Part shown: positions 17,680 through 26,451 of the stretch, in pieces
How positions within the stretch are numbered: the stretch's first letter is position 1
Layout of the letters: each line of letters opens with the position of its first letter
Assembly (NCBI RefSeq): GCF_015689175.1
Contig: NZ_CP065047.1
Location: 3,038,001 to 3,102,000, forward strand
From: Mycobacterium kubicae
GTDB taxonomy: Bacteria > Actinomycetota > Actinomycetes > Mycobacteriales > Mycobacteriaceae
Length of the DNA stretch: 64,000 nt
Direction of reading: 5' to 3'
Made by a program: the position numbers and the translations under genes
Notes under the pieces: model-generated
Database searches by the model: none
What the model was told of the DNA's origin: nothing
The model's input: the letters and a program-made list of their open reading frames with translations, nothing else

Positions 17680-18792
17680 ATGACATCCACGCTAGAGAAC
17701 GACGCTGTTCCCCGCCGCAAGCCCGTCGACCTCGCCGACCGGCTCCTCGACATCAAACGCATCTACCACGAACCCGACATCGACCGATTTCCACGCGCCC
17801 GTCAGGTGCTGGACCGGTTTCCGGACGCCCAGCGCATCCAGGTTCTTTCCCACCAAGCCATACCTGGCCTTTACGGCAATGAAGGCAACGTCGAGGACTG
17901 GGTCCGCATCAAGCAGGAAGTACTCGTCCTAGGCGAGAAGAAAAGCCTGTCGGCGCGCCGCAACGAACGATCCAGCGACTGGATCGCCCCGTCGACCGCC
18001 AACGGCTGCGCCATGGCCTGCTCGTACTGCTACGTTCCGCGCCGCAAGGGCTACGCCAACCCGATCACCGTGTTCACCAACATCGAGAAGATTACCGGCT
18101 ACCTCGAGCGACACGCCGCCCGTCAAGGCATCAAGCCCGAACCCAACCAGTGCGACCCGGTCGACTGGGTCTACGACCTCGGCGAGAACAGCGACTGCTC
18201 GGTCGACGCCCTGGTCTCGGACAACGTCCGCGACCTCGTCGAGCTGTTCGCCCGCATCCCCAACGCCAAAGCCAGCTTCGCGACCAAGTTCGTCAACCGC
18301 GACCTGCTCGACTACGACCCCCAGGGCGGCACTCGCGTGCGGTTCAGTCTGATGCCGAAGGACACCTCTCGTGTCGTCGACATCCGGACGTCCAAGATCG
18401 CCGACCGGATCGCCGCGCTCGACGATTTCGTGGCGGCAGGCTTCGAGGTGCACCTCAACTTCAGCCCGGTCATCGTCTACGAGGGCTGGCTAAACGACTG
18501 GGCCGAGCTACTCGATCAGGTCGCCGACGGCACCAACGAACGCACCAAGCAACAGCTCGCCGCCGAGATCATCTTCTTGACGCACAACGAGGGTCTGCAC
18601 GACGTCAACCTCGGCTGGCACCCCAAAGGCGAAGAGCTGCTGTGGCGACCCGACCTGCAGCAACTCAAGCGCAGCCAGAGCGGACAGTGGAACGTCCGTT
18701 ACAAGAGTCCCTGGAAGGGCCGCTGGGTGCAGGAGCTCACCGATCTGCTCGCGGTCGAGCTGCCGACCTGCCGGGTCCGTTACGCGTTCTGA
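17680..18792 (+). CDS. Radical-SAM protein of the spore photoproduct lyase (Spl) family
   Basis: A 370-aa cytosolic protein. GCAMACSYCYV near residue 109 gives the CX3CX2C motif that binds the 4Fe-4S cluster and S-adenosylmethionine. The surrounding sequence (DWIAPSTANGCAMAC, then KASFATKFVN and HLNFSPVIVYEGW) matches the spore photoproduct lyase family. Mycobacteria do not sporulate, so repair of spore thymine dimers is not assured; the family role here is unknown and may be DNA or nucleotide repair. It is divergent from the SGNH gene (53 bp apart). Confidence 0.85.
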   Translation: MTSTLENDAVPRRKPVDLADRLLDIKRIYHEPDIDRFPRARQVLDRFPDAQRIQVLSHQAIPGLYGNEGNVEDWVRIKQEVLVLGEKKSLSARRNERSSDWIAPSTANGCAMACSYCYVPRRKGYANPITVFTNIEKITGYLERHAARQGIKPEPNQCDPVDWVYDLGENSDCSVDALVSDNVRDLVELFARIPNAKASFATKFVNRDLLDYDPQGGTRVRFSLMPKDTSRVVDIRTSKIADRIAALDDFVAAGFEVHLNFSPVIVYEGWLNDWAELLDQVADGTNERTKQQLAAEIIFLTHNEGLHDVNLGWHPKGEELLWRPDLQQLKRSQSGQWNVRYKSPWKGRWVQELTDLLAVELPTCRVRYAF

Positions 18793-19878
18793 TCACTCGC
18801 GTCGGCCGCGGGTGCGCCGTAACCAGCGCCCGTGTTTGATGTCCCGTTCCTCGGTGGCCTCGGTCTTCTTGACGACGCGGATGTCTTTGGGCGGCAGCTG
18901 CAACTCTCGCTCGGCGACAATGCCGGCCTGCAGCTGCCGACCGCGTTCGAGTTCGGCGTCGAGTTCGGCGCCGAACAGCAACGCCAGGTTGGTGATCCAC
19001 AGCCACAGCAGGAACACGATGACGCCACCGAGCGCGCCGTAGGTCTTGTTGTAGCTGCTGAAGTTGCTGACGTAGAAGCCGAACCCCACCGAGGCCACCG
19101 CCCACACCAGGATGGCGATGCCCGCCCCGATGCTCAGCCACCGGAACCTCGGCTGCCGCACGTTCGGGGTGGCGTAGTAGAGGATGGCGACCGCCAGCGT
19201 GACGCAGATGAGGATCACCGGCCACTTGGCGATGGCCCACACCAGCTGAGCGGCGTCGCCCAGTCCGACCGCGTTACCGACGGCCTCGGTCACCGGGCCG
19301 CTGACCACCAACATCAGCCCCACGGCGGCGGCCAGCACCAGGCCCGCCAGCGTGAGCAGCAGTTGCAGCGGTCGCAGCTTCCATACCGGCCTGCCCTCGG
19401 CGATCTCGTAGATGCGGTTCATCGCCCGCCCGAAGGCGCCGACGTATCCCGAAGCCGACCACAACGCGACCGTCGCGCCGACCACCAGCGCGACTCCCGC
19501 CGACGGGTTGGCGACGACCTGCTCGATCGGCTGGCGCAACATATCGACCGCTGATGCCGGCGCGAGACCGGCGACCACATCCAGCAGGGCCTTCGTGGTG
19601 CGCTGCCCCTGCCCGAAGACGCCGAGCAGCGACACCATCACCAGCAGCGCCGGGAACAAGGACAGCACCGCGTAGTAGGTCAGCGCCGCGGCCAGGTCCG
19701 TGCATTGATCGTTGCTGAACTCGTGGGCGGTTTTACGCAGCACGAAAAACCACGACGCCTTCGTCAGCTCATGCGGCGAATCCGGCTTGCTCGGGTCGTC
19801 GGGATCGGGCGCGCGTTCCCGGTCCTCGGTTTCGGCTCCGGTGTCCGGGGAGTCGGTTTCGGCGGGGGCCATACTCAT
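18793..19878 (-). CDS. YihY/BrkB-type inner membrane protein
   Basis: A 361-aa protein with an acidic cytosolic N-terminus (residues 1-45), about six TM segments between residues 60 and 320 and a basic C-terminus. The characteristic family block DLAAALTYYAVLSLFPALLVMVSLLG lies at residues 61-86, and SASGYVGAFGRAMNRIYEI follows near residue 165. The family was once called ribonuclease BN or virulence factor BrkB, but neither activity is proven; it is an uncharacterised membrane protein. Its stop abuts that of the Spl-family gene with no intervening base. Confidence 0.85.
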   Translation of the reverse strand: MSMAPAETDSPDTGAETEDRERAPDPDDPSKPDSPHELTKASWFFVLRKTAHEFSNDQCTDLAAALTYYAVLSLFPALLVMVSLLGVFGQGQRTTKALLDVVAGLAPASAVDMLRQPIEQVVANPSAGVALVVGATVALWSASGYVGAFGRAMNRIYEIAEGRPVWKLRPLQLLLTLAGLVLAAAVGLMLVVSGPVTEAVGNAVGLGDAAQLVWAIAKWPVILICVTLAVAILYYATPNVRQPRFRWLSIGAGIAILVWAVASVGFGFYVSNFSSYNKTYGALGGVIVFLLWLWITNLALLFGAELDAELERGRQLQAGIVAERELQLPPKDIRVVKKTEATEERDIKHGRWLRRTRGRRE

Positions 19879-19923
19879 CGATTCCCGCCGGCCGACAAAT
19901 CCACACGTCGGGCTCCGGTCACA

Positions 19924-21297
19924 TCAGTGCGCGAGGAGCCGCTGCTTCTGCTCGGTGAACTCCGCCTCGGTGAGAATGCCGGCGTCGCGCAACGAGGCAA
20001 GCTCGCGGAGCTCCGCGGCGATGCTGGTGATCGGCCCCCCGACCGGCGGGCTTGGTGGCGGTTCCGGCGTATCGACCTGTGCGCCCTCCGCGGGTTTGCG
20101 GGTCACCGCACCGACGCGTTCGGCAAGTCGCTCGCGCCGCCCACCGCCGCCCCCACCGCCGGTGCCGGCAGCGGCACGCCCCGCCAGACCCGCCAACGCC
20201 ATCTGGCTGAAGAGGCTGCCCGCACCACTCGCTTCGGCCGCGGCCGCGGCCGCGGTTGCCGGCAGCGCCGTTGCCGCCAGGCGAATTTCGGGCGCGGCTG
20301 CGACCCAGCCCTGCGGTACCGACAACGCCCCGACGGTCGAGGCCTCGCCCAGCCCGGCCGCAGCTGTCGAACCAAGGTCGGTGATCACCGGGAACGGCGT
20401 CGGCGGCACCGGCGCCGATCCCGGCCACGTTTCGATTCCCGCCCAGCCGCTGACGATGTCGTCGGTGTGCAGACCGACGAAGTAGCCGTTGATTCCGTAG
20501 GGAAGCGCGGTCCCCGCAAGGATTCCGTCGACGGTCAGTCCGGCGGTGCCAATTCCCGGGTCGAGAAAAATGCCACTGAGGTCACCCAAAATGTCCAGCG
20601 TGTCGAGCGGTGAGAGCGCGTCGGTGGCCGCGGCCGGCGCCGCCAGCCCGGTCAACGTGTTCGGTACCGCCGAGAAGGCCTGGGCGGCGTTGGACACCGT
20701 GCTCTGGGCACTGCCCGCCGTGGTACTGGCGGCTTGGGACACCGCCGCGGCTTGGCTTACCGGCGCGGCGGCGTCGGTGGTCGACGACGGGGGAGTGAAC
20801 GGGGTCAGTGCGGTCGCCGACGCCGACGCGGCGGCATAGCCGAGCATGGCGCCCGCGTCCTGGGCCCACATCTCGGCGTACTGCATTTCGGTGGCCATGA
20901 TCGCCGGCAGATTCTGGCCGAAAAAGTTTGTTGCTATCAATGCCATCAACAGTGCGCGGTTGGCCGCGACCACCGGCGGGGGCACCGTGGCCGCAAACGC
21001 GGAGTCATACGCAGCCGCGGCGGCGGCGGCCTGAGTGGCGGTCTGCTCGGCCTGCGTCGCGGTCAGCCGCATCCAGCCCACGTAGGGAGCGGTCGCCGCG
21101 GCCATCTGCGCGGCGGACGGACCCAGCCATGGTCCGGCGGTCAATGCGGTGATGGCCGTCTCGTAGAGGCCGGCCGCGGTCTGCAGTTCCGCGGCCACCG
21201 TTTCCCAGGCGGCCGCTGCGGCCAGGAGCGGTCCAGAACCGGGGCCGGTATAGATGCGGACCGAGTTGACCTCCGGCGGGAGCGCGGTGAAGTCCAT
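19924..21297 (-). CDS. PPE protein, SVP subgroup, with C-terminal SHOCT-like domain
   Basis: A 457-aa protein. Residues 1-175 are a PPE domain (MDFTALPPEVNSVRIYTGPG; WxG motif GPWLGPSAA; NFFGQNLPAIMATEMQYAEMW). The SVP signature GALSVPQGWVAAAPEIR is near residue 325. After a Gly-rich and Pro-rich linker the protein ends ELRELASLRDAGILTEAEFTEQKQRLLAH without its last bases spare, the pattern of the ~30-residue SHOCT domain often found at the very C-terminus of bacterial proteins. The PPE part is expected to leave through ESX-5, so a SHOCT tail on an exported protein is notable. Confidence 0.85.
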   Translation of the reverse strand: MDFTALPPEVNSVRIYTGPGSGPLLAAAAAWETVAAELQTAAGLYETAITALTAGPWLGPSAAQMAAATAPYVGWMRLTATQAEQTATQAAAAAAAYDSAFAATVPPPVVAANRALLMALIATNFFGQNLPAIMATEMQYAEMWAQDAGAMLGYAAASASATALTPFTPPSSTTDAAAPVSQAAAVSQAASTTAGSAQSTVSNAAQAFSAVPNTLTGLAAPAAATDALSPLDTLDILGDLSGIFLDPGIGTAGLTVDGILAGTALPYGINGYFVGLHTDDIVSGWAGIETWPGSAPVPPTPFPVITDLGSTAAAGLGEASTVGALSVPQGWVAAAPEIRLAATALPATAAAAAAEASGAGSLFSQMALAGLAGRAAAGTGGGGGGGRRERLAERVGAVTRKPAEGAQVDTPEPPPSPPVGGPITSIAAELRELASLRDAGILTEAEFTEQKQRLLAH

Positions 21298-21506
21298 GGT
21301 TCCTCCGATCGGTCGGCCAGTTGCCCAGACCGTTTGCGCCTGCGCTACAGCGTCTGTTGCTGTGTGCAGTTGTTGCCTTGGTCATCATCTTCATATCCGT
21401 TTCCTGCATATTCCAAATACGTTCACGCGCATAATCGGTGGCGTTAACTGAGCTGCTTGTCGCGGGTGAGATCTGTCACAGCCGCCGGACGCCTACCCTG
21501 GCCAAA

Positions 21507-24500
21507 GTGGCCGAACTGTCCGTCTCCGGACTGCGCAAGCAGCTAGACGGGCTGACCAGTGCGGACGCGGCGCGCCTGGGCCGGCGCCTGAAAAACCTGC
21601 GCGGTGCCAACCCGGCAAAGCTGCAGCAGCTCGCCGACCAGATCTCCCGAGCGCAGGCGCTCGTCGCCACTCGGCAAGCCGCCGTCCCGTCGGTCACCTA
21701 TCCTGACCTGCCGGTCAGTGAACGCCGGCACGAGATCGCCGAAGCGCTGCGGGCACATCAAGTGGTGGTCGTCGCCGGCGAGACCGGGTCGGGCAAGACC
21801 ACCCAGCTGCCCAAGATCTGCCTGGACATCGGCCGGGGAATCCGCGGCACCATCGGGCACACCCAGCCGCGGCGGCTGGCCGCCCGCACGGTCGCGCAAC
21901 GCATCGCCGACGAACTGGCGACCCCGTTGGGCGAGGCGGTGGGCTACAGCGTCCGTTTCACCGACCAGGTCAGTGAGCGCACCCTGATCAAGCTGATGAC
22001 CGACGGGATCCTGCTCGCCGAGATCCAGCGCGACCGGCGGCTGCTGCGCTACGACACATTGATCCTGGACGAGGCCCACGAGCGCAGCCTCAACATCGAC
22101 TTCCTGCTGGGCTACCTGCGCGAGCTGTTGCCGCGCCGCCCGGACCTGAAAGTGATCGTCACTTCGGCGACCATCGAACCGCAACGATTCGCCGCTCACT
22201 TCGGCGGAGCACCGATCGTCGAGGTCTCCGGCCGGACGTACCCGGTCGAGATCCGCTACCGACCCCTGGAAGTGCCGGTGCTGTCCGACACCCGGGAAGA
22301 CTCCCGCGACCCCGACGATCCCGATCGCGAGATCGTGCGCACCGAGACCCGGGACGAGATCGAGGCGATCGTCGACGCCATCGGTGAACTCGAGGCCGAA
22401 CCGCCCGGCGATGTGCTGGTGTTCCTGTCCGGGGAGCGCGAGATCCGCGACACCGCCGAGGCGCTGACCGGCCTCAGGCACACCGAGGTACTCCCGCTGT
22501 ACGCCCGGCTGCCGACCGCCGAGCAACAAAAAGTGTTCGCGCCACACACCGGCCGCCGCGTGGTGCTGGCCACCAACGTCGCCGAGACCTCACTGACCGT
22601 GCCCGGGATCCGCTACGTCGTCGACCCGGGCAACGCCCGCATTTCGCGCTACAGCCGCCGGCTCAAAGTGCAGCGGTTACCCATCGAGCCGATCTCTCAG
22701 GCGTCGGCCGCCCAGCGGGCCGGGAGATCGGGCCGCGTCGCACCCGGCGTGTGCATCCGGCTGTACTCCGAGGAGGACTTCGCGGCCCGCCCGCGCTACA
22801 CCGAACCCGAGATTCTGCGCACCAACCTCGCCGCGGTGATCCTGCAGATGGCGGCCCTGCAGCTCGGCGAGGTAGAGAACTTCCCCTTCCTCGATCCGCC
22901 GGACCGGCGCAGCATCCGCGACGGCGTGCAGCTGCTGCAGGAATTGGGTGCCTTCGATCAGCAGGGCACCATCACCGACCTCGGGCGTCGCCTGGCCCGG
23001 CTGCCCGTCGACCCGAGGCTGGGGCGGATGATCCTGCAGGCCGACGTAGAGGGATGTGTGCGCGAAGTGCTGGTGTTGGCCGCGGCGCTGACCATCCCCG
23101 ACCCGCGCGAGCGCCCAGCCGATCGGGAAGAAGCCGCCCGCGCGCAGCACGCCCGCTTCGCCGACGAGACCTCGGACTTCCTGTCCTACCTCAACCTCTG
23201 GCGCTACCTGCGCGAGCAGCGACAGACGCTGTCGCGCAGCGCGTTTCGGCGCATGTGCCGCAACGAGTACCTGCACTTCCTGCGGATCCGGGAGTGGCAG
23301 GACCTGGTCGGGCAGCTGCGCAGCATCGCCCGCGACCTGGGCATCAACGAATCCGACGAACCGGCGGACGCGGCTGTGGTCCACGCGGCGCTGCTGGCCG
23401 GACTGCTCTCGCACGTGGGTATGCGCCGCGAGGACGGCCGGGAGTACCTCGGCGCGCGCAATTCGCGGTTCGTCCTGGCGCCCGGCTCGGTGCTCACCAA
23501 GCGCCCGCCCCGCTGGGTAGTGGTGGCCGAATTGGTCGAGACGAGCCGCCTGTACGGCCGGACCGCCGCCCGCATCCAACCCGAGGTCGTCGAACGGGTC
23601 GCGGGTGATCGCGTGCAGCGCACCTACAGCGAGCCACATTGGGACGCCCAGCGCGGCGAAGTGCTCGCCTACGAACGGGTCACGCTGTACGGCCTGCCGC
23701 TGGTCGCGCGCCGCCGCGTCGGCTACGGCCGTATCGAGCCGGCGGTGGCGCGGGAACTGTTCATCCGCCACGCCCTGGTCGAAGGCGATTGGCAGACCCG
23801 CCACCACTTCTTCCGCGACAACGCCCGGCTGCGCGCGGAACTCGAAGAACTCGAGGAGCGGGCCCGCCGTCGCGACCTGCTGATCGGTGACGACGAGGTC
23901 TACGGGCTGTACGACGCCCGCATCCCCGCCGAGGTGGTCTCCGCGCGCCACTTCGACGCCTGGTGGAAAAAGCAGCGGCACCGCACCCCCGACCTGCTGA
24001 CCTTCACCCGCGAGGACTTGCTGCGTGCCGACGACAGCGCAGGCGACGACCGCCCGGACACCTGGCAGGCGGGTGACATCACCCTGCCGCTGACCTACCG
24101 GTTCGAGCCCGGCGCCGCCGACGACGGCGTCACGGTGCATGTGCCGATCGACGTGCTTTCCCGCCTGGGTGGCGACGACTTCGCCTGGCAGGTGCCGGCG
24201 CTGCGCGAGGAACTGGTCACCGCGCTGATCCGCTCACTGCCGAAAGACTTGCGGCGCAACTTCGTTCCTGCCCCCGACACCGCCCGCGCCGTGCTCACCG
24301 GCATCGACCCCAGCAAGGAGCCGCTGCTGGAAGCCCTGCAGCGCGAATTGCGCCGCCGCACCGGCGTGTTGGTGCCCATCGATGCCTTTGATGTGGAGAA
24401 GCTGCCACCGCATCTGCGGGTGAGCTTCATCGTCGAGTCTCCTGACGGCAGTGAAGTCGCCCGCGGTAAGGACCTCACGGCGCTGCAGGAGCGGCTGGCG

Positions 24501-25448
24501 AAACCGGCGCGGCAGGCCGTGGCCCACGCTGTCGCCGGTGAACTGGAACGGACCGGGTTGCGCGGCTGGCCGGACGACCTCGATCAGCTGCCGCATGTCG
24601 TCGAGCGCCGGGTTGACGGACGGGTGGTGCGGGGGTTTCCTGCTTTCCTCGACGCGGGCAGCACGGTTGCCTTGCGGGTGTTCGCCACATCGGCAGAGCA
24701 GGATCACGCGATGGGTCCGGGGCTGCGCCGGCTGGTGCGGCTGAGTGTGCCGTCACCCGCGAAAGCCATTCAACGCCAACTGGATCCACGAACTCGCCTG
24801 ACCTTGGGCGCCAACCCGGACGGCTCGCTGTCGGCGTTGATCGAGGACTGCGCCGACGCCGCGACCGATGCGCTGATGCCCGAGCCGGCGTGGACGCGCG
24901 ACGAGTTCGCCGCGATACGTCATCGGGTCGGGCAAAATCTGGTGCCGACGACCCTGGACCTGGTGTCGCGCGTCGAGAAGGTGTTGGCCGCCGCGCATGA
25001 GGTGCGCTTGGTGCTGCCCGGGAAAGCCCCGCCCGCGCAGGCCGAGGCGATCGCTGACGTCCGAGCGCAACTGGACGCGCTTTTGGCGCCCGGTTTCGTC
25101 ACCACCACCGGCCGCGCCCGCCTGACCGACCTGGCTCGCTACCTGACGGCCATGCGACGGCGTCTGGACCGGTTGCCGTTCGCGCCGGAGGCCGATCGGG
25201 AAAGGCTGCAGCGGGTGCGAGCCGTGCAGCGCGCGTATGACGAACTGCTGCGCGCGTTGTCCCCGGCGCGGCGAACCGCCACCGAGGTCCGCGACATCGG
25301 TTGGCAGATCGAGGAACTGCGGGTCAGCCTGTGGGCTCAGCAGCTCGGCACACCGCGCCCGGTCAGCGAGCAGCGGATCTACCGGGCGATCGAGGCGTCC
25401 ACGACCACTTTTCTTGAGCCGACCGATGCCATAGCGTCGCCGGAGTGA
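21507..25448 (+). CDS. hrpA: ATP-dependent RNA helicase HrpA
   Basis: A 1313-aa DEAH-box helicase. GETGSGKTTQLPK near residue 92 is the Walker A motif, LILDEAHERSLN near residue 188 the DEAH box, and TSATIEP motif III. LVFLSGEREIRDT, ATNVAETSLTVPGIRYVVD and QRAGRSGRVAPG are helicase C-terminal motifs. The helicase-associated and OB-fold domains and a long C-terminal DUF3418-like region complete the HrpA layout. HrpA acts on RNA and is linked to ribosome rescue in E. coli. I chose GTG 21507 (VAELSVSGLRKQ); an in-frame GTG at 21438 would add 23 residues unlike the family. Confidence 0.92.
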   Translation: MAELSVSGLRKQLDGLTSADAARLGRRLKNLRGANPAKLQQLADQISRAQALVATRQAAVPSVTYPDLPVSERRHEIAEALRAHQVVVVAGETGSGKTTQLPKICLDIGRGIRGTIGHTQPRRLAARTVAQRIADELATPLGEAVGYSVRFTDQVSERTLIKLMTDGILLAEIQRDRRLLRYDTLILDEAHERSLNIDFLLGYLRELLPRRPDLKVIVTSATIEPQRFAAHFGGAPIVEVSGRTYPVEIRYRPLEVPVLSDTREDSRDPDDPDREIVRTETRDEIEAIVDAIGELEAEPPGDVLVFLSGEREIRDTAEALTGLRHTEVLPLYARLPTAEQQKVFAPHTGRRVVLATNVAETSLTVPGIRYVVDPGNARISRYSRRLKVQRLPIEPISQASAAQRAGRSGRVAPGVCIRLYSEEDFAARPRYTEPEILRTNLAAVILQMAALQLGEVENFPFLDPPDRRSIRDGVQLLQELGAFDQQGTITDLGRRLARLPVDPRLGRMILQADVEGCVREVLVLAAALTIPDPRERPADREEAARAQHARFADETSDFLSYLNLWRYLREQRQTLSRSAFRRMCRNEYLHFLRIREWQDLVGQLRSIARDLGINESDEPADAAVVHAALLAGLLSHVGMRREDGREYLGARNSRFVLAPGSVLTKRPPRWVVVAELVETSRLYGRTAARIQPEVVERVAGDRVQRTYSEPHWDAQRGEVLAYERVTLYGLPLVARRRVGYGRIEPAVARELFIRHALVEGDWQTRHHFFRDNARLRAELEELEERARRRDLLIGDDEVYGLYDARIPAEVVSARHFDAWWKKQRHRTPDLLTFTREDLLRADDSAGDDRPDTWQAGDITLPLTYRFEPGAADDGVTVHVPIDVLSRLGGDDFAWQVPALREELVTALIRSLPKDLRRNFVPAPDTARAVLTGIDPSKEPLLEALQRELRRRTGVLVPIDAFDVEKLPPHLRVSFIVESPDGSEVARGKDLTALQERLAKPARQAVAHAVAGELERTGLRGWPDDLDQLPHVVERRVDGRVVRGFPAFLDAGSTVALRVFATSAEQDHAMGPGLRRLVRLSVPSPAKAIQRQLDPRTRLTLGANPDGSLSALIEDCADAATDALMPEPAWTRDEFAAIRHRVGQNLVPTTLDLVSRVEKVLAAAHEVRLVLPGKAPPAQAEAIADVRAQLDALLAPGFVTTTGRARLTDLARYLTAMRRRLDRLPFAPEADRERLQRVRAVQRAYDELLRALSPARRTATEVRDIGWQIEELRVSLWAQQLGTPRPVSEQRIYRAIEASTTTFLEPTDAIASPE

Positions 25449-26395
25449 GCCGTGGAATTGCCGGTCGGCGCAGTGCTTCGCTGATCGCCGTCGCACTGAC
25501 GTTGGGTGGCTGCAGCCACGCTGCTGTGCCGCCAGCGACGAAGGGAGCCGCCGTTACGGCTCCCTCCGCCGCCGCCACACAGCTGGCCTCCACCGTGCCC
25601 GCCGCGCCGAACATCCCCGCGGGCGCACAGCCGCGGCTGGCCCCAGACCCGGCCCAGGTGGCCGACGACCTGGTGGCCGACGAGCAAGCGCTGCGAGACG
25701 GGTCCGCGCCGGAGTCCACCCTGGTGGCAGCGGCGCGGCGCCAGCAGGCGGCCTACCGAGCCATCGAGAAGCATCCGGACTGGGATGCCGTCGTCCGCCC
25801 CCGGATTCCCGCGTCGCTGGCAGAGGTCTACGACCGCAACGTCGACGCCCGGCGACAACTGGGCGCGATGACACAGGCCAAGAGCACCCTGCCGCCGTGG
25901 CGCATCGACCCGCCGACCCCCGCCGCGGACCTGCTCGGCTACTACCACGAAGCCGAAGCGCAATCCGGAGTCGGCTGGAACTACCTGGCCGCGATCAATC
26001 TGATCGAGACGCACTTCGGCAGCGTCGTCGGGTTGAGCAGCGCCGGCGCGCAAGGCCCGATGCAATTTCTGCCCTCGACGTTCGCCGCCTACGGCGAGGG
26101 CGGCGACATCGCCGCGCCCCGCGACAGCATCCTGGCCGCCGGCCGCTACCTGGCCGCCAACGGCTTCGCCAGCGACCACGACCACGCCATCTACCGGTAC
26201 AACCACTCGAACCAGTACGTGCAGGCCGTCAACCAGTACGCAGCGCTGATCGGAGCGGACCCGGCCGCATTCACCGGCTACTACCGGTGGGACGTCTACT
26301 TCCTCACCACCGCCGGCGATGTATTGCTGCCCATCGGTTACGCCGCCAGTTCGCCTATTCCGGCCGAGGAGTATCTGGCCAGCCACCCGCAGTAA
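25445..26395 (+). CDS. Lipoprotein with lytic-transglycosylase (SLT-like) domain
   Basis: A 316-aa product with a GTG start that overlaps the HrpA stop by 4 nt (GTGA). The N-terminus is a lipoprotein signal (basic SRGIAGRR, then SASLIAVALTLGGC), with the lipidated Cys at about residue 23. A Pro/Ala-rich linker follows. From about residue 165 the fold reads GWNYLAAINLIETHFG, SSAGAQGPMQFLPSTFAAYG and IYRYNHSNQYVQAVNQYA, a goose-lysozyme or SLT arrangement with the catalytic Glu in NLIETHFG. It should cleave peptidoglycan strands from the outer face of the membrane. Confidence 0.88.
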   Translation: MSRGIAGRRSASLIAVALTLGGCSHAAVPPATKGAAVTAPSAAATQLASTVPAAPNIPAGAQPRLAPDPAQVADDLVADEQALRDGSAPESTLVAAARRQQAAYRAIEKHPDWDAVVRPRIPASLAEVYDRNVDARRQLGAMTQAKSTLPPWRIDPPTPAADLLGYYHEAEAQSGVGWNYLAAINLIETHFGSVVGLSSAGAQGPMQFLPSTFAAYGEGGDIAAPRDSILAAGRYLAANGFASDHDHAIYRYNHSNQYVQAVNQYAALIGADPAAFTGYYRWDVYFLTTAGDVLLPIGYAASSPIPAEEYLASHPQ

Positions 26396-26451
26396 CCACC
26401 GGCGCGCGGCATTTCGTGCGCATACGCCGCAGCAATGGAAGTATCGCGGGA

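Noticed and set aside
22677..24140. A 487-codon minus-strand frame opposite hrpA
   Set aside because: Lies wholly within HrpA helicase motifs on the other strand and shows no domain.
25897..26451. 185-codon upstream extension of zwf
   Set aside because: It overlaps the lipoprotein gene in another frame; GTG 26452 gives the normal G6PD N-terminus.
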